NCBI GenBank assembly: GCA_913050215.1
Contig: CAJXBG010000025.1
Coordinates: 1 to 39,491 of the forward strand
DNA length: 39,491 bases
Direction: 5' to 3'
Origin: an uncultured Gammaproteobacteria bacterium
Lineage (GTDB): Bacteria > Pseudomonadota > Gammaproteobacteria > Pseudomonadales > Azotimanducaceae
The notes beneath the pieces were generated by a model. The model searched no databases. It was given only the letters and a program-made list of their open reading frames with translations, and had not been told where the DNA came from. How positions within the stretch are numbered: position 1 is the stretch's first letter; each line of letters begins with the position of its first letter. A program made the translations under genes and the position numbers. Below are positions 25,763 to 34,572 of this stretch, piece after piece.

Positions 25763-25878
25763 TTCGGTTTGCGTCTGTCCTATAAAATAAAGTAGAAGCA
25801 CGGTATAGCGGCAGTGTGGTGGAAGCAACCCCGGCTGTATACACTTGAATAACTAATAATCTAGAAGCAATTTTACTT

Positions 25879-26691
25879 ATGCCTGAACTACCAGAGGTTG
25901 AAACGACCCGCAGGGGAATTGAACCACATTTGATTGGTGAGCGTGTCGCTTCGGTGATCGTGCGTCAGCCAAAGTTGAGGTGGGAGATATCACCTGAGTT
26001 GGCTCAGATGCTCTCGGGGCAGGTCATTCTGGGTGTCGAACGAAGGGCGAAATATTTACTGATTAATACGGTGCAGGGGCAGGTGATGATTCATCTTGGC
26101 ATGTCTGGTTCGCTCCGAATTCTTGATTCGAGTACGCCAGCTGAAACCCATGATCATGTCGATTTCGTCCTGCAAAACGGGCGAATGCTTCGCTATCACG
26201 ATCCCCGACGATTTGGTTCAATTTTCTGGTTGAACGAAGAATATAAACACACTTTGCTGGAGAATCTTGGTCCTGAACCGCTTTCTGCAGTGTTTGATAC
26301 GAATTACCTTTACGCGGTCAGTCGTTCAAGGAAAACATTGTTAAAGTCTTTTCTAATGGATGGTCGGGTCGTCGTGGGGGTCGGCAATATATATGCAAAT
26401 GAAGCTTTGTACATGGCTGGCATCAGGCCGGATATTCCCGCTGGAAAACCCTCACGCGTTCGTTATTTGAAACTGGTCAATGCTGTAAAGCAAGTGTTGT
26501 CTGAAGCGATTGAAGCCGGTGGCACCTCACTGAAAGATTTTGTTCGCGAGGATGGTTCACCGGGGTACTTTAAACAATCGCTAAATGTTTATGGGCGTGG
26601 TGGTGAGCCCTGCCTTGGCTGCAGCAGAGCATTGAAAGAGATTCGCCTGGGTCAACGAACGACGGTGTTCTGCACTCGGTGTCAGACCTGA
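25879..26691 (+). CDS. mutM: Formamidopyrimidine-DNA glycosylase (MutM/Fpg)
   Basis: Bifunctional glycosylase/AP lyase that removes 8-oxoguanine and formamidopyrimidines. 270 residues. The N-terminal catalytic proline and glutamate are in MPELPEVETTRRG, and Lys58 (RRAKYL) matches the phosphate-binding lysine. VGVGNIYANEALYMAGI is the H2TH region. The C-terminal zinc finger CLGC...CTRC closes the protein, with the DNA-binding QRTTVFC. It is divergent from the hyuA-like gene and converges on coaD with a 5-bp gap. Confidence 0.97.
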   Translation: MPELPEVETTRRGIEPHLIGERVASVIVRQPKLRWEISPELAQMLSGQVILGVERRAKYLLINTVQGQVMIHLGMSGSLRILDSSTPAETHDHVDFVLQNGRMLRYHDPRRFGSIFWLNEEYKHTLLENLGPEPLSAVFDTNYLYAVSRSRKTLLKSFLMDGRVVVGVGNIYANEALYMAGIRPDIPAGKPSRVRYLKLVNAVKQVLSEAIEAGGTSLKDFVREDGSPGYFKQSLNVYGRGGEPCLGCSRALKEIRLGQRTTVFCTRCQT

Positions 26692-26696
26692 GGCAG

Positions 26697-27170
26697 CTAG
26701 ATTGTGCCGTCGGCTAGTGCCCTTGAAACGGCAGGGTGAACAAACTGGGAAACATCTCCGCCATAGCCCGCGATCTGTCTGACCAACGTTGAAGAGATAT
26801 AGGAGAACTCCTCAGATGGTGCAAGAAACACCGTTTCTAGGCCGGGTTTTAACGCGCGATTCATGTTGAGCATTTGGAATTCGTATTCGAAGTCAGTAAA
26901 AGTTCGAATACCCTTTAGAATGATCTCCGCATCAATTTCTCTGGCAAAGTCGACCGTCAGTGTATTGAATCCGATGACGTCAACATCCTTCACATGAGCG
27001 AGTGCTTCTTTGGCCAAGTCAATCCGCACAGTTAAATCGCCTGGGCTCTTATGTGGACTGGTGGCGATCCCAAGAACGACTCTGCCAAAAATTTTTGCCG
27101 CTCTCTCGACGAGGTCGGCGTGACCGTTGTGTAGTGGGTTGAAGGTGCCTGGATAAAGTACAGTTGTCAT
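26697..27170 (-). CDS. coaD: Phosphopantetheine adenylyltransferase (CoaD)
   Basis: Transfers AMP from ATP to 4'-phosphopantetheine, the penultimate step of coenzyme A synthesis. 157 residues, the usual length. The nucleotidyltransferase motif reads GTFNPLHNGH (residues 8-17), where CoaD usually has GxFDPxTxGH; the Asn and His replace common residues, but the catalytic GH is kept. LKGIRTFTDFEYEFQMLNMNRAL and APSEEFSYISSTLVR are otherwise firmly CoaD. NadD can be excluded by length and by these blocks. It follows rsmD on the same strand, 108 bp apart. Confidence 0.94.
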   Translation of the reverse strand: MTTVLYPGTFNPLHNGHADLVERAAKIFGRVVLGIATSPHKSPGDLTVRIDLAKEALAHVKDVDVIGFNTLTVDFAREIDAEIILKGIRTFTDFEYEFQMLNMNRALKPGLETVFLAPSEEFSYISSTLVRQIAGYGGDVSQFVHPAVSRALADGTI

Positions 27171-27250
27171 TGGAAACCGAGTGCTTTGATTTAGGAAAAT
27201 GAATCATACATGAGCTTAATTTTGGATACACCCATGATTGAAAACCTTCG

Positions 27251-27279
27251 TTCGATCGAAAAATGGTTGAATATTCAAC
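27251..27279 (-). terminator. Two perfect palindromes after rsmD, possibly a weak terminator
   Basis: GTTGAATATTCAAC (27266-27279) is a perfect 14-bp palindrome touching the rsmD stop codon. TTCGATCGAA (27251-27260) is another of 10 bp. Read leftward, the first is followed by CATTTTTCG, so a short hairpin plus U-run could slow transcription between rsmD and coaD. Protein binding is equally possible. Confidence 0.25.
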
Positions 27280-27851
27280 TAATGACCGAATTGGCACAGG
27301 CAATAATGTACCTTTCCGGCTTTTTTCTGTTTGAAAATTTCAAGTGATGTCGGCAGCACATTAGGGAGTATCTTGACGGGACTTTCAATATAGATGAGGC
27401 CGTCTGTCGAGAGTAATCCCTGGCTAATAATTAGCGGCAATATCGTCTCCAGCTCAGCACCCGCGAAAGGTGGGTCCAGATAAATGATGTCAAAGGGTCC
27501 GCCTTGTGGGTTTTGCACCCATGCAGCGGCAGATCTGTTGGAACAATGAAATGAATCCATAGTGCCGGCGATGTTGTTAAATTCATTGATCAGATGTGTA
27601 TGTACTAAAGTCGACTGTTCAACCAGCGTGACTGAACCCGCGCCCCGCGATAGGGACTCGAAACTAAGAGATCCGCTACCGGCATAAAGCTCAAGGCAGT
27701 TAGCGCCATGAATAAATCCTTGCAGCCAGTTGAACAGTGTTTCTCGTATTCTGTTGGGTGTAGGGCGAATTTCATCGTGCGGCGCGAAAGATATTTTGCG
27801 GCCACGCCACTTTCCGCCGATAATTCGCATAGAATAAATGGATGAGTTCAT
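27279..27851 (-). CDS. rsmD: 16S rRNA (guanine-966-N2)-methyltransferase RsmD
   Basis: S-adenosylmethionine-dependent methyltransferase of small-subunit rRNA. 190 residues. It begins with RIIGGKWRGRKI (9-20), then RPTPNRIRETLFNWL, the SAM-binding motif ELYAGSGS (54-61; the family more often has DLFAGSG) and the catalytic DPPF at 126-129. The start could be ATG 27851 or the internal ATG at residue 8. It is divergent from ftsY, as in E. coli, with 72 bp between the start codons. Confidence 0.95.
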   Translation of the reverse strand: MNSSIYSMRIIGGKWRGRKISFAPHDEIRPTPNRIRETLFNWLQGFIHGANCLELYAGSGSLSFESLSRGAGSVTLVEQSTLVHTHLINEFNNIAGTMDSFHCSNRSAAAWVQNPQGGPFDIIYLDPPFAGAELETILPLIISQGLLSTDGLIYIESPVKILPNVLPTSLEIFKQKKAGKVHYCLCQFGH

Positions 27852-27923
27852 TTCAGAAGTCGTTTTCGTGCCGCGTCAATGGGATCGGTATCGAGGCTTG
27901 ATACAAACCAGGTAATAACCGTA

Positions 27924-28910
27924 ATGACAGACAATGTTGCAGAAGAGGCAAAAAAAGGCAAATCGGGTTTTTTCTCGAGGATAAAGGCTGGGCTATCCAA
28001 GACCCAAAACAAGTTCAGTGAAGGTATGGGCCGGGTATTTCTCGGTGAAAAAATCATCGATGAAGATTTGCTGGAAGAGATTGAAACGTTGCTACTGACC
28101 TCTGATCTCGGCGTTCAGGCAACAGAAGATGTTATGGCTAACCTAGCGAAAAAAGTAGCGCGAAAGGAACTGGGTCATGCGCAAGCGCTTTACACAACCC
28201 TGAAGCAGGAACTCACCACGTTACTGCAGGGAGTAGATATCGGATTAACCATTCCCACCTTCGATGACCCAGCTGATCACAAGCCTTTTGTGATTCTCAT
28301 GGTTGGTGTAAACGGGGCGGGTAAGACTACGACCGTTGGAAAGCTCGCGAAACGTTTTCAGTCTGAAGGCAAGACTGTGATGCTGGCCGCGGGAGATACC
28401 TACCGTGCTGCGGCGGTTGAGCAATTAAAAGTATGGGGTGAACGTAATGACGTACCTGTGGTCGCACAGGCAACTGGTTCCGATAGTGCTTCTGTGATCT
28501 TTGATGCGCTTGAATCTGCTCGTGCCAGGAAAGTAGATGTATTGATAGCGGATACGGCGGGCAGATTGCAGAACAAAAAGAATCTAATGGATGAACTGAG
28601 TAAAATCAGACGGGTAATGGGCAAGCTTGATGTAGACGCGCCTCACGAGGTGATGTTGGTGCTTGATTCCACAACTGGTCAGAATGCGTTGTCCCAAGCC
28701 AACGAGTTTTTGCAGGTGGTTGATGTGTCTGGTCTATCGATAACAAAGCTCGATGGTAGCGCAAGAGGTGGGGTTGTCTTCAACATTGCGCGAGAATTCA
28801 ATATACCTATCCGATTCATTGGCATCGGTGAGAAAATAGATGACCTCCGTCCATTTAATGCCGAGGAATATGTAGAAGCAATATTCGATGGCGTAAATAC
28901 AGGCTTGTAG
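27924..28910 (+). CDS. ftsY: Signal recognition particle receptor FtsY
   Basis: SRP receptor GTPase that delivers ribosomes making membrane proteins to SecYEG. 328 residues from ATG 27924, chosen because AGGT lies 10 bases upstream; the frame is open from ATG 27879. The NG core is complete: an N-domain helix bundle (about 20-115), G1 GVNGAGKT (128-135), AAGDTYRAAAVEQLK, DTAGR and TKLDGSARGG. The long acidic N-terminal A domain of E. coli FtsY is absent; only about 25 basic residues precede the NG core, with FFSRIKAGLSKTQ as the likely amphipathic lipid-binding helix. First gene of ftsY-ftsE-ftsX. Confidence 0.95.
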   Translation: MTDNVAEEAKKGKSGFFSRIKAGLSKTQNKFSEGMGRVFLGEKIIDEDLLEEIETLLLTSDLGVQATEDVMANLAKKVARKELGHAQALYTTLKQELTTLLQGVDIGLTIPTFDDPADHKPFVILMVGVNGAGKTTTVGKLAKRFQSEGKTVMLAAGDTYRAAAVEQLKVWGERNDVPVVAQATGSDSASVIFDALESARARKVDVLIADTAGRLQNKKNLMDELSKIRRVMGKLDVDAPHEVMLVLDSTTGQNALSQANEFLQVVDVSGLSITKLDGSARGGVVFNIAREFNIPIRFIGIGEKIDDLRPFNAEEYVEAIFDGVNTGL

Positions 28911-28915
28911 ATGTT

Positions 28916-29578
28916 GTGATTAGATTCGATCAGGTAAGCAAAAGATACGAAGGTGGCAAGGAGGCCTTATCGCGGGTCAGTTTTGAAATGCCGGCCGGTG
29001 AAATGGCTTTTCTGACCGGGCACTCAGGAGCAGGTAAAAGCACCTTAATGAAGTTGATCATTGTCATGGAGCGAGCGAGTCAAGGACAGGTTATTGTCAA
29101 CGGGACTAATCTCAACCGTATAAGCGCAAAGCAGGTGCCTTATATTCGTCGTAACGTTGGCGTTGTGTTCCAAAATCACCAACTGCTCTTTGATCGGACA
29201 GTCTACGATAACGTTGCGCTTCCGCTAACGATAGCGGGATATCAACCGAGAGAAGTGGGCCGACGCGTTCGCGCCGCACTAGGTAAATTGGGGCTCAGCA
29301 AGAAAGAGAAGCAATATCCGGTTGCGTTATCGGGTGGCGAACAACAGAGAGTGGGTATTGCGCGAGCAGTGGTTAATCGCCCCACAATTTTACTGGCGGA
29401 TGAGCCGACCGGTAACCTCGATCCGACGTTGTCTCGGGAAATCATGGATCTCTTTGATCAGTTTAATCAAGTTGGCGTAACCGTTCTGATTGCCACCCAT
29501 GATTTAGATCTGGTGGCTCGCATGGGCAAGCGCGAACTCATACTGAAACAGGGTCGATTATTGGAAGGTAAAAGTTAG
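28916..29578 (+). CDS. ftsE: Cell division ATP-binding protein FtsE
   Basis: ATPase of the FtsEX complex, which controls peptidoglycan hydrolases at the septum. 220 residues. Walker A GHSGAGKST is at 35-43, with the ABC signature LSGGEQQR and the Walker B sequence ILLADEPTGNLD. HDLDLV holds the switch histidine. The start is GTG 28916, five bases after the ftsY stop; the ATG at 28911 runs straight into a stop codon. ftsX begins on the base after its stop codon. Confidence 0.96.
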   Translation: MIRFDQVSKRYEGGKEALSRVSFEMPAGEMAFLTGHSGAGKSTLMKLIIVMERASQGQVIVNGTNLNRISAKQVPYIRRNVGVVFQNHQLLFDRTVYDNVALPLTIAGYQPREVGRRVRAALGKLGLSKKEKQYPVALSGGEQQRVGIARAVVNRPTILLADEPTGNLDPTLSREIMDLFDQFNQVGVTVLIATHDLDLVARMGKRELILKQGRLLEGKS

Positions 29579-30538
29579 ATGTCGCCTAGCGCCAATGCAA
29601 GCCTCTCGTCCCGGAGTTTGTTGGATAAGATCCAATCCTGGGTTCGCCATCATCGCCAAATTGCTTGGAACAGCTTGAGCCAGCTGCTTGATACCTGGGT
29701 GACAAGTTTAATGACTTGGTTGGTAATCGGCATAGCCATCGCGTTACCCACTATTTTGTACTTGTTACTGGGAAACTTAACTGAACTCGGTGGTGACTGG
29801 GATGGTCAACCCCGGATTAGTGTTTATCTGAAAGAAGAGGTCAGTGTCAGTGCAGGTAAGGCTTTCGCTGTGTCTCTTTCGGAAGAGCGGGAAGTTTTAA
29901 CAACAAACTACATATCAGCGGAACAGGCACTTACTGAATTTCAGGCGCAGTCGGGCCTAGCGAATGTGATCGCGAGCATCGGCGAAAACCCCCTACCGGC
30001 TGTGATTGAACTCACACCTGCGATTGAGCAGGCTGCCGGGCTAAAATTGTTGGTCGCCCAATTGGCCGCCGATGACAGGATAGAGACGGTAGATCTGGAT
30101 CTGGAATGGATTGAACGATTGCTGGCACTCGTTGCATTCGGAGAGCGTTTTGTTATTGCCCTCAGTGTGTTTCTTGGTTTGGGTGTGCTGTTGTCCATTG
30201 GCAATACGATCAGACTGGCAATTGAAAATCGCCGCGCAGAAATAGAAGTCGTGAAGTTGGTTGGGGGCACAGATAGCTTCGTCCGACGACCTTTCTTGTA
30301 TCTAGGGTTCTGGTACGGTGCAGGTGGGGCCGTCATGGCTTGGTTGCTGGTGGAGAGTAGTTTCCTATTTCTTGCGGGTCCAATAGAGCGATTAATGACC
30401 TCCTACAGTAATACTTTTGGACTCACTGGCCTTGGCATTGGTGACACATTTACGCTACTTCTCAGCGGTGGACTGCTTGGGGTTGTCGGGGCTGGTTTGG
30501 CGGTAAGTAAGCACTTACATTCAATAAAGCCCAATTAA
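29579..30538 (+). CDS. ftsX: Cell division protein FtsX
   Basis: Membrane partner of FtsE; its periplasmic loop recruits the EnvC-type activator of amidases. 319 residues with the FtsX layout: an N-terminal cytoplasmic stretch, membrane segment one (about 43-66, TWLVIGIAIALPTILYLLL), a periplasmic domain (about 70-190), then three segments in the C-terminal half. IRLAIENRRAEIEVVKLVGGTDSFVRRPFL, joining segments two and three, is the most conserved FtsX block. It starts directly after the ftsE stop codon. Confidence 0.96.
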   Translation: MSPSANASLSSRSLLDKIQSWVRHHRQIAWNSLSQLLDTWVTSLMTWLVIGIAIALPTILYLLLGNLTELGGDWDGQPRISVYLKEEVSVSAGKAFAVSLSEEREVLTTNYISAEQALTEFQAQSGLANVIASIGENPLPAVIELTPAIEQAAGLKLLVAQLAADDRIETVDLDLEWIERLLALVAFGERFVIALSVFLGLGVLLSIGNTIRLAIENRRAEIEVVKLVGGTDSFVRRPFLYLGFWYGAGGAVMAWLLVESSFLFLAGPIERLMTSYSNTFGLTGLGIGDTFTLLLSGGLLGVVGAGLAVSKHLHSIKPN

Positions 30539-30595
30539 AACAGAGGTCCAAGCTGCAGAGATCACGGCCTCTCAACGACTATGAAAACTTATTGT

Positions 30596-30637
30596 AAAAG
30601 TTACGATCGAAACGCTGCTACGTTCGTATAACTTTTT
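30596..30637 (+). terminator. Candidate ftsX terminator upstream of rpoH
   Basis: AAAAGTTA (30596-30603) pairs with TAACTTTT (30629-30636), and the stem can continue inward as CGA/TCG past a two-base bulge. A T-run follows the right arm, which fits an AT-rich bidirectional terminator between ftsX and rpoH. A regulatory role for rpoH is an alternative. Confidence 0.35.
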
Positions 30638-30701
30638 GTAGGGAAATGGCAGTCTCGTCAAATGAGTGCTAGACTGCGCACCCGAAATTAAAAGGTCATA
30701 A

Positions 30702-31550
30702 ATGAGTACTAATATCCAGCCAGTCGATCTGATGTCACCAGGTGCTAACTTGGAGGCATATATTCAGGCAGTCAACACGATTCCGCTACTTAGCGTGGAA
30801 GAGGAAAAGGAACTGGCAGAAAAACTCTACTATGACGCAGATCTAGACGGCGCGAGACGACTGGTAATGTCTCACCTGCGTTTCGTTGTCTACGTGGCGA
30901 AGTCCTATTCGGGCTATGGTCTTTCTGAGGCGGATCTGATCCAGGAAGGCAATGTCGGACTGATGAAGGCAGTGAAGCGCTATAACCCAGAATTCGGGGT
31001 CAGGCTTGTATCTTTTGCAGTGCACTGGATAAAAGCAGAAATGCATGAGTTCATTCTGAAAAACTGGCGCATCGTGAAAGTCGCTACGACCAAAGCGCAG
31101 AGGAAGCTGTTCTTCAATCTCCGAAGTAGCAAGAAAAGACTGGGTTGGATGAACGAGCAAGAAGTCAATCATATCGCCGAGGCATTAGGGGTAGAACCCA
31201 ACCACGTGCGGTTAATGGAAGGAAGGCTAGCCGCGCAAGACGATGCATTCGATGGGTCGGCAGATGATGACGAAGAGGCTTACTCACCCTCGCACTACCT
31301 CCATGATCCCGGATTAGACCCTGCGCTAATCGCCGAAAATCAAGACCACGCCGAGTCTGAGCAAAAGAAATTGCGGGAAGCATTTTCGCAACTCGACCCA
31401 CGCGCACAGGAAATCGTTGAAAGTCGCTGGCTCCGGGATGACAAGATGACGCTGCACGAGTTAGCAAGCAGATTTGGCATTTCAGCTGAAAGAGTTCGGC
31501 AGTTGGAACAGAACGCGTTAAAAAAGCTGCGTAATCAAATACACGCCTAA
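30702..31550 (+). CDS. rpoH: RNA polymerase sigma factor RpoH (sigma-32)
   Basis: Heat-shock sigma factor directing chaperone and protease genes. 282 residues. Region 1.2 ([20 protein letters not shown]), region 2 ([36 protein letters not shown]) and the RpoH box QRKLFFNLR (133-141) are all present. The RpoH box is diagnostic and mediates FtsH/DnaK control in E. coli. Region 4 ends [21 protein letters not shown] 30702 follows AAAAGG. It is downstream of ftsYEX as in E. coli and Pseudomonas but separated by 163 bp, so it should have its own promoters. Confidence 0.97.
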   Translation: MSTNIQPVDLMSPGANLEAYIQAVNTIPLLSVEEEKELAEKLYYDADLDGARRLVMSHLRFVVYVAKSYSGYGLSEADLIQEGNVGLMKAVKRYNPEFGVRLVSFAVHWIKAEMHEFILKNWRIVKVATTKAQRKLFFNLRSSKKRLGWMNEQEVNHIAEALGVEPNHVRLMEGRLAAQDDAFDGSADDDEEAYSPSHYLHDPGLDPALIAENQDHAESEQKKLREAFSQLDPRAQEIVESRWLRDDKMTLHELASRFGISAERVRQLEQNALKKLRNQIHA

Positions 31551-31601
31551 GCGCCTCGGGTTCGCAACCAAGTACTTCATTTAACACTACGTCGTGCACC
31601 A

Positions 31602-31985
31602 ATGATCAAGCACCTGTACACCTTTGCCGCACTCAGCGGATTCTGTAGCGTTGCTTGCGGCGCTTTCGGATCCCATGCATTGAGTGACATTCTAGAGCCA
31701 AGGATGTTGGCAGCGTTTAAAACCGGTGTGCAATACCAAATGTTTCATTCACTCGCGTTGCTGGCTACCCTCCTCGTCATGGAGGTTCGTGGGCAGAACC
31801 TGCAATTAACGCTCTCCTGTTATAGTTTTGCTGCTGGGATTATATTTTTTTCCGGTAGTCTTTATCTCTTAGCGCTGACCGGGCTTAATTGGATTGGCCC
31901 GGTCACACCTTTTGGCGGCTTGTTATTATTGTTAGCTTGGGTATTGCTGGCTGTCGGGATCTGGCAAGCATCAAGCGCAGACTGA
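31602..31985 (+). CDS. DUF423 family membrane protein (YgdD-like)
   Basis: 127-residue inner-membrane protein with four hydrophobic segments, of unknown function. The DUF423 signatures are GAFGSHAL (22-29), KTGVQYQMFHSLALL and FSGSLYLLALTG, then GPVTPFGGLLLLLAW. It lies 51 bp after rpoH and 41 bp ahead of trmB on the same strand. Confidence 0.9.
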   Translation: MIKHLYTFAALSGFCSVACGAFGSHALSDILEPRMLAAFKTGVQYQMFHSLALLATLLVMEVRGQNLQLTLSCYSFAAGIIFFSGSLYLLALTGLNWIGPVTPFGGLLLLLAWVLLAVGIWQASSAD

Positions 31986-32026
31986 CGACGTGCGGTAACG
32001 AAGCAACGTGTAAAAGAGAATTTCTG

Positions 32027-32731
32027 ATGAGTAGCAAACCGCCAGTAGAAACAAACAAGCCTTACAAGAGAGAGATTCGAAGCTTTGTTATTCGTGATGG
32101 GCGAATAACCCCCGGGCAAATAAAAGCGCTAGAGGAATATTGGCCAATCTACGGTTTCGACCTGGCAGGTGATCCTAGTCCAAAAATCGAGCCCCTGGAT
32201 AGAAACATGCCATTCCTGACCGAGCAACCTGTTGTCTTAGAAATAGGCTTCGGCATGGGTGATTCTTTGTTTGAAATGGCGATGCAATCTCGAAGCACCA
32301 ATTTTATTGGCATAGAAGTTCACAGACCGGGAGTAGGACATCTGCTGGGTCTGGTCCATCAGGAAGGCCTCGAGAATGTTCGAGTGTTCAGGGCAGACTC
32401 AGTTGAAGTATTAAAGTTCGGACTGCCTGATAATATCTTGGATAAGGTACAGATTTTCTTCCCTGACCCTTGGCACAAAAAGAAGCACCACAAGCGCAGA
32501 CTTATCACCAACGCATTTGTCGCGTTGCTTCGGGCCAAACTTAAACCTGGAGGTCTACTGCATATCGCGACGGATTGGGAACCTTATGCTGAGGAGATCG
32601 CTGAGCTGATGGCGGACGCAACGGCGTTCGAAAAGTGCGACGTACCGGAACGCGTTGTAACCAAATACGAGAGAAGAGGACTGCGACTCGGACATGTTGT
32701 GACAGACATGGCCTACGCGCTGCGCGAGTGA
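32027..32731 (+). CDS. trmB: tRNA (guanine-46-N7)-methyltransferase (TrmB)
   Basis: Makes m7G46 in tRNA variable loops. 234 residues from ATG 32027, where AAAAGAGA supplies a ribosome site; the frame extends upstream into the DUF423 gene, but those residues are non-family. It carries REIRSFVIRDGRITPGQ at the start, the SAM motif EIGFGMG (72-78), GIEVHRPGVG and the TrmB signature FFPDPWHKKKHHKRRL (144-159). It converges on hemW with 16 bp between stop codons. Confidence 0.96.
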   Translation: MSSKPPVETNKPYKREIRSFVIRDGRITPGQIKALEEYWPIYGFDLAGDPSPKIEPLDRNMPFLTEQPVVLEIGFGMGDSLFEMAMQSRSTNFIGIEVHRPGVGHLLGLVHQEGLENVRVFRADSVEVLKFGLPDNILDKVQIFFPDPWHKKKHHKRRLITNAFVALLRAKLKPGGLLHIATDWEPYAEEIAELMADATAFEKCDVPERVVTKYERRGLRLGHVVTDMAYALRE

Positions 32732-32747
32732 ATTAGCAAGGGTAGGG

Positions 32748-33944
32748 TCAGACTAGTAACAAAAGTTCATTCAAAAACTGTAAACCCAACGATGATGGCT
32801 GAATGCCGTCACCTCTCTCAGTAATCATTGACCTTGTTTTTGCTCTTTCGATGAATGGTCTGAGAGCGGTTCTGCTGAGCCCAGTATTTTCCTCAAATTG
32901 TTGATAGCTGAATCCATCGACCAGCCGCATTGTATTCATTAGATATTCGAGTAACAGATCGCTTGAAGGTACCAAGCTGTATTTTGCATTGGGACTGGCG
33001 AGGTAGTCTGCTGGAAGTCGCGTCTTGGTGCTACGAGAAAACGCTTTGCCCTGTCGATGTTTACCGTGTGCGCCTGCACCTATCCCAAGGTAGTTACCAA
33101 AAGACCAGTAGTTGAGATTGTGTTTGCTTCGAAAGCTTGGGCGACTAAATGCGGATACTTCATATCGGGAGAAATCGTTCTTCTCTAGCAGTGATAGACC
33201 TGCTTCATAAATTTCCCAAAGCGCATCCTCGTTGGGGAGACTTGGCGGTTGTTTGTAGAAAACGGTGTTGGGCTCAATCGTAAGTTGATACCAAGAAATG
33301 TGTTCGGGTTGAAGATCAATAGCATGCTGTAAGTCATTCATCGCTTGTGTCAAATCCTGACTTGGCAAGCCATGCATGAGATCGATATTGATATTACTAA
33401 ACCCGGCAGCTCTGGCGAGTTGATAGGTACGAATAGCACTTTCAGGAGAATGGATCCTGCCAAGGTTTTTAAGCTGTGAAGCATCAAATGACTGTACACC
33501 AAGGCTCAGGCGGTTCACGCCTGCCTCGCGATAACCAGCAAGCTTTTCTTCGGCTAATGGCTCAGTTTCACCGCTTTTTGATATAAGCGATTTAGATAGG
33601 TGATTTTCGTAACTCCCCGGGGATATGCTACCTGGGTTCACTTCCATCGTGACTTCGATTTTTGTTGCTAGATTGACGCGTTGTCTAATTTGATCAAGTA
33701 GGTAATCGATTCCCTTCGGCGAGAACAGGCTTGGTGTTCCTCCTCCCATGAAAATAGAACCAACCTCCATGGTGCTTGATGCGACAAAATTTCTCAGGAG
33801 ATCTTGGTCTAGATCGGCAAGCAACGCGCTTATGTAATCATGCTCTGGGATACCATTAGGTTTCTCGTGCGAGTTAAAGTCGCAATAGGGGCATTTGCGT
33901 ACGCACCAGGGAAAGTGAATATAAAGCGAATAGTTTGCCGTCAT
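32748..33944 (-). CDS. hemW: Radical SAM heme chaperone HemW
   Basis: Heme-binding radical-SAM protein related to HemN but acting in heme delivery. 398 residues. The [4Fe-4S] ligands are C14, C18 and C21 in CVRKCPYC, followed by GGGTPSL (68-74). VNRLSLGVQSF and INIDLMHGLPSQ are conserved, and the C-terminal HemN-like domain is complete. Residues about 108-132 form a Ser/Glu-rich insertion, between NPGSIS and KLAGYREAG, which E. coli HemW lacks. It starts on the base after the rdgB stop codon, so the two are coupled. Confidence 0.95.
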   Translation of the reverse strand: MTANYSLYIHFPWCVRKCPYCDFNSHEKPNGIPEHDYISALLADLDQDLLRNFVASSTMEVGSIFMGGGTPSLFSPKGIDYLLDQIRQRVNLATKIEVTMEVNPGSISPGSYENHLSKSLISKSGETEPLAEEKLAGYREAGVNRLSLGVQSFDASQLKNLGRIHSPESAIRTYQLARAAGFSNINIDLMHGLPSQDLTQAMNDLQHAIDLQPEHISWYQLTIEPNTVFYKQPPSLPNEDALWEIYEAGLSLLEKNDFSRYEVSAFSRPSFRSKHNLNYWSFGNYLGIGAGAHGKHRQGKAFSRSTKTRLPADYLASPNAKYSLVPSSDLLLEYLMNTMRLVDGFSYQQFEENTGLSRTALRPFIERAKTRSMITERGDGIQPSSLGLQFLNELLLLV

Positions 33945-34532
33945 CTAGCGGTTAGCCAGAATCTGGTTTAGTTGTTTTAACGCAAGTCCGCGATGGCTAT
34001 GGATGGTTTTTTCATCCTGAGTCAGTTCTGCAGCGCAACGATTCAAATGGGGAACAAAAAATATTGGATCGTACCCAAAACCTTTATCGCCTTTTGGGCT
34101 TGTAAGAATTTGACCCTCCCATGTGCCCATGGCAATGACTGGCGTTGGGTCTGCCTTGTGCTTCAGCATAACAATAATGCTTCGGAATCGTGCTCGACGA
34201 AGGTCGGTGGGCACGCCTTTGAGTGCCTCGAGTAGTTTAATATTGTTTTGACTATCGGTAGCGTCGGCCCCCGCAAAACGCGAAGAATAGATACCTGGTG
34301 CACCGTCTAAGTAGTCAACTTCCAGTCCCGAATCATCAGCAATTGCCGCTAGGCCACTTTGCTCGGCGGCATATCGCGCTTTGATGATGGCGTTTTCAAC
34401 AAATGTCGTACCGGTTTCGTCTGGACTCTCAATATCAAGCTCAGCCATTGTCACAATAGAGAAATCTACTGGAAGATTTTGTTTTAACTCTTCGACCTTG
34501 TGGGCGTTATTGCTGGCGAGAACAACTTTCAT
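33945..34532 (-). CDS. rdgB: dITP/XTP pyrophosphatase RdgB
   Basis: House-cleaning NTPase that hydrolyses dITP, ITP and XTP to monophosphates. 195 residues. SNNAHKVEE (7-15) forms the substrate pocket, and ADDSGLEVD (65-73) is the catalytic acidic motif. It continues GAPGIYSSRFAG and GFGYDPIFF. It is followed at once by hemW, as in E. coli and Pseudomonas. Confidence 0.97.
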   Translation of the reverse strand: MKVVLASNNAHKVEELKQNLPVDFSIVTMAELDIESPDETGTTFVENAIIKARYAAEQSGLAAIADDSGLEVDYLDGAPGIYSSRFAGADATDSQNNIKLLEALKGVPTDLRRARFRSIIVMLKHKADPTPVIAMGTWEGQILTSPKGDKGFGYDPIFFVPHLNRCAAELTQDEKTIHSHRGLALKQLNQILANR

Positions 34533-34572
34533 GGATAGAGATTCCTAAAGATGATTTAGAACAGGACCAACC

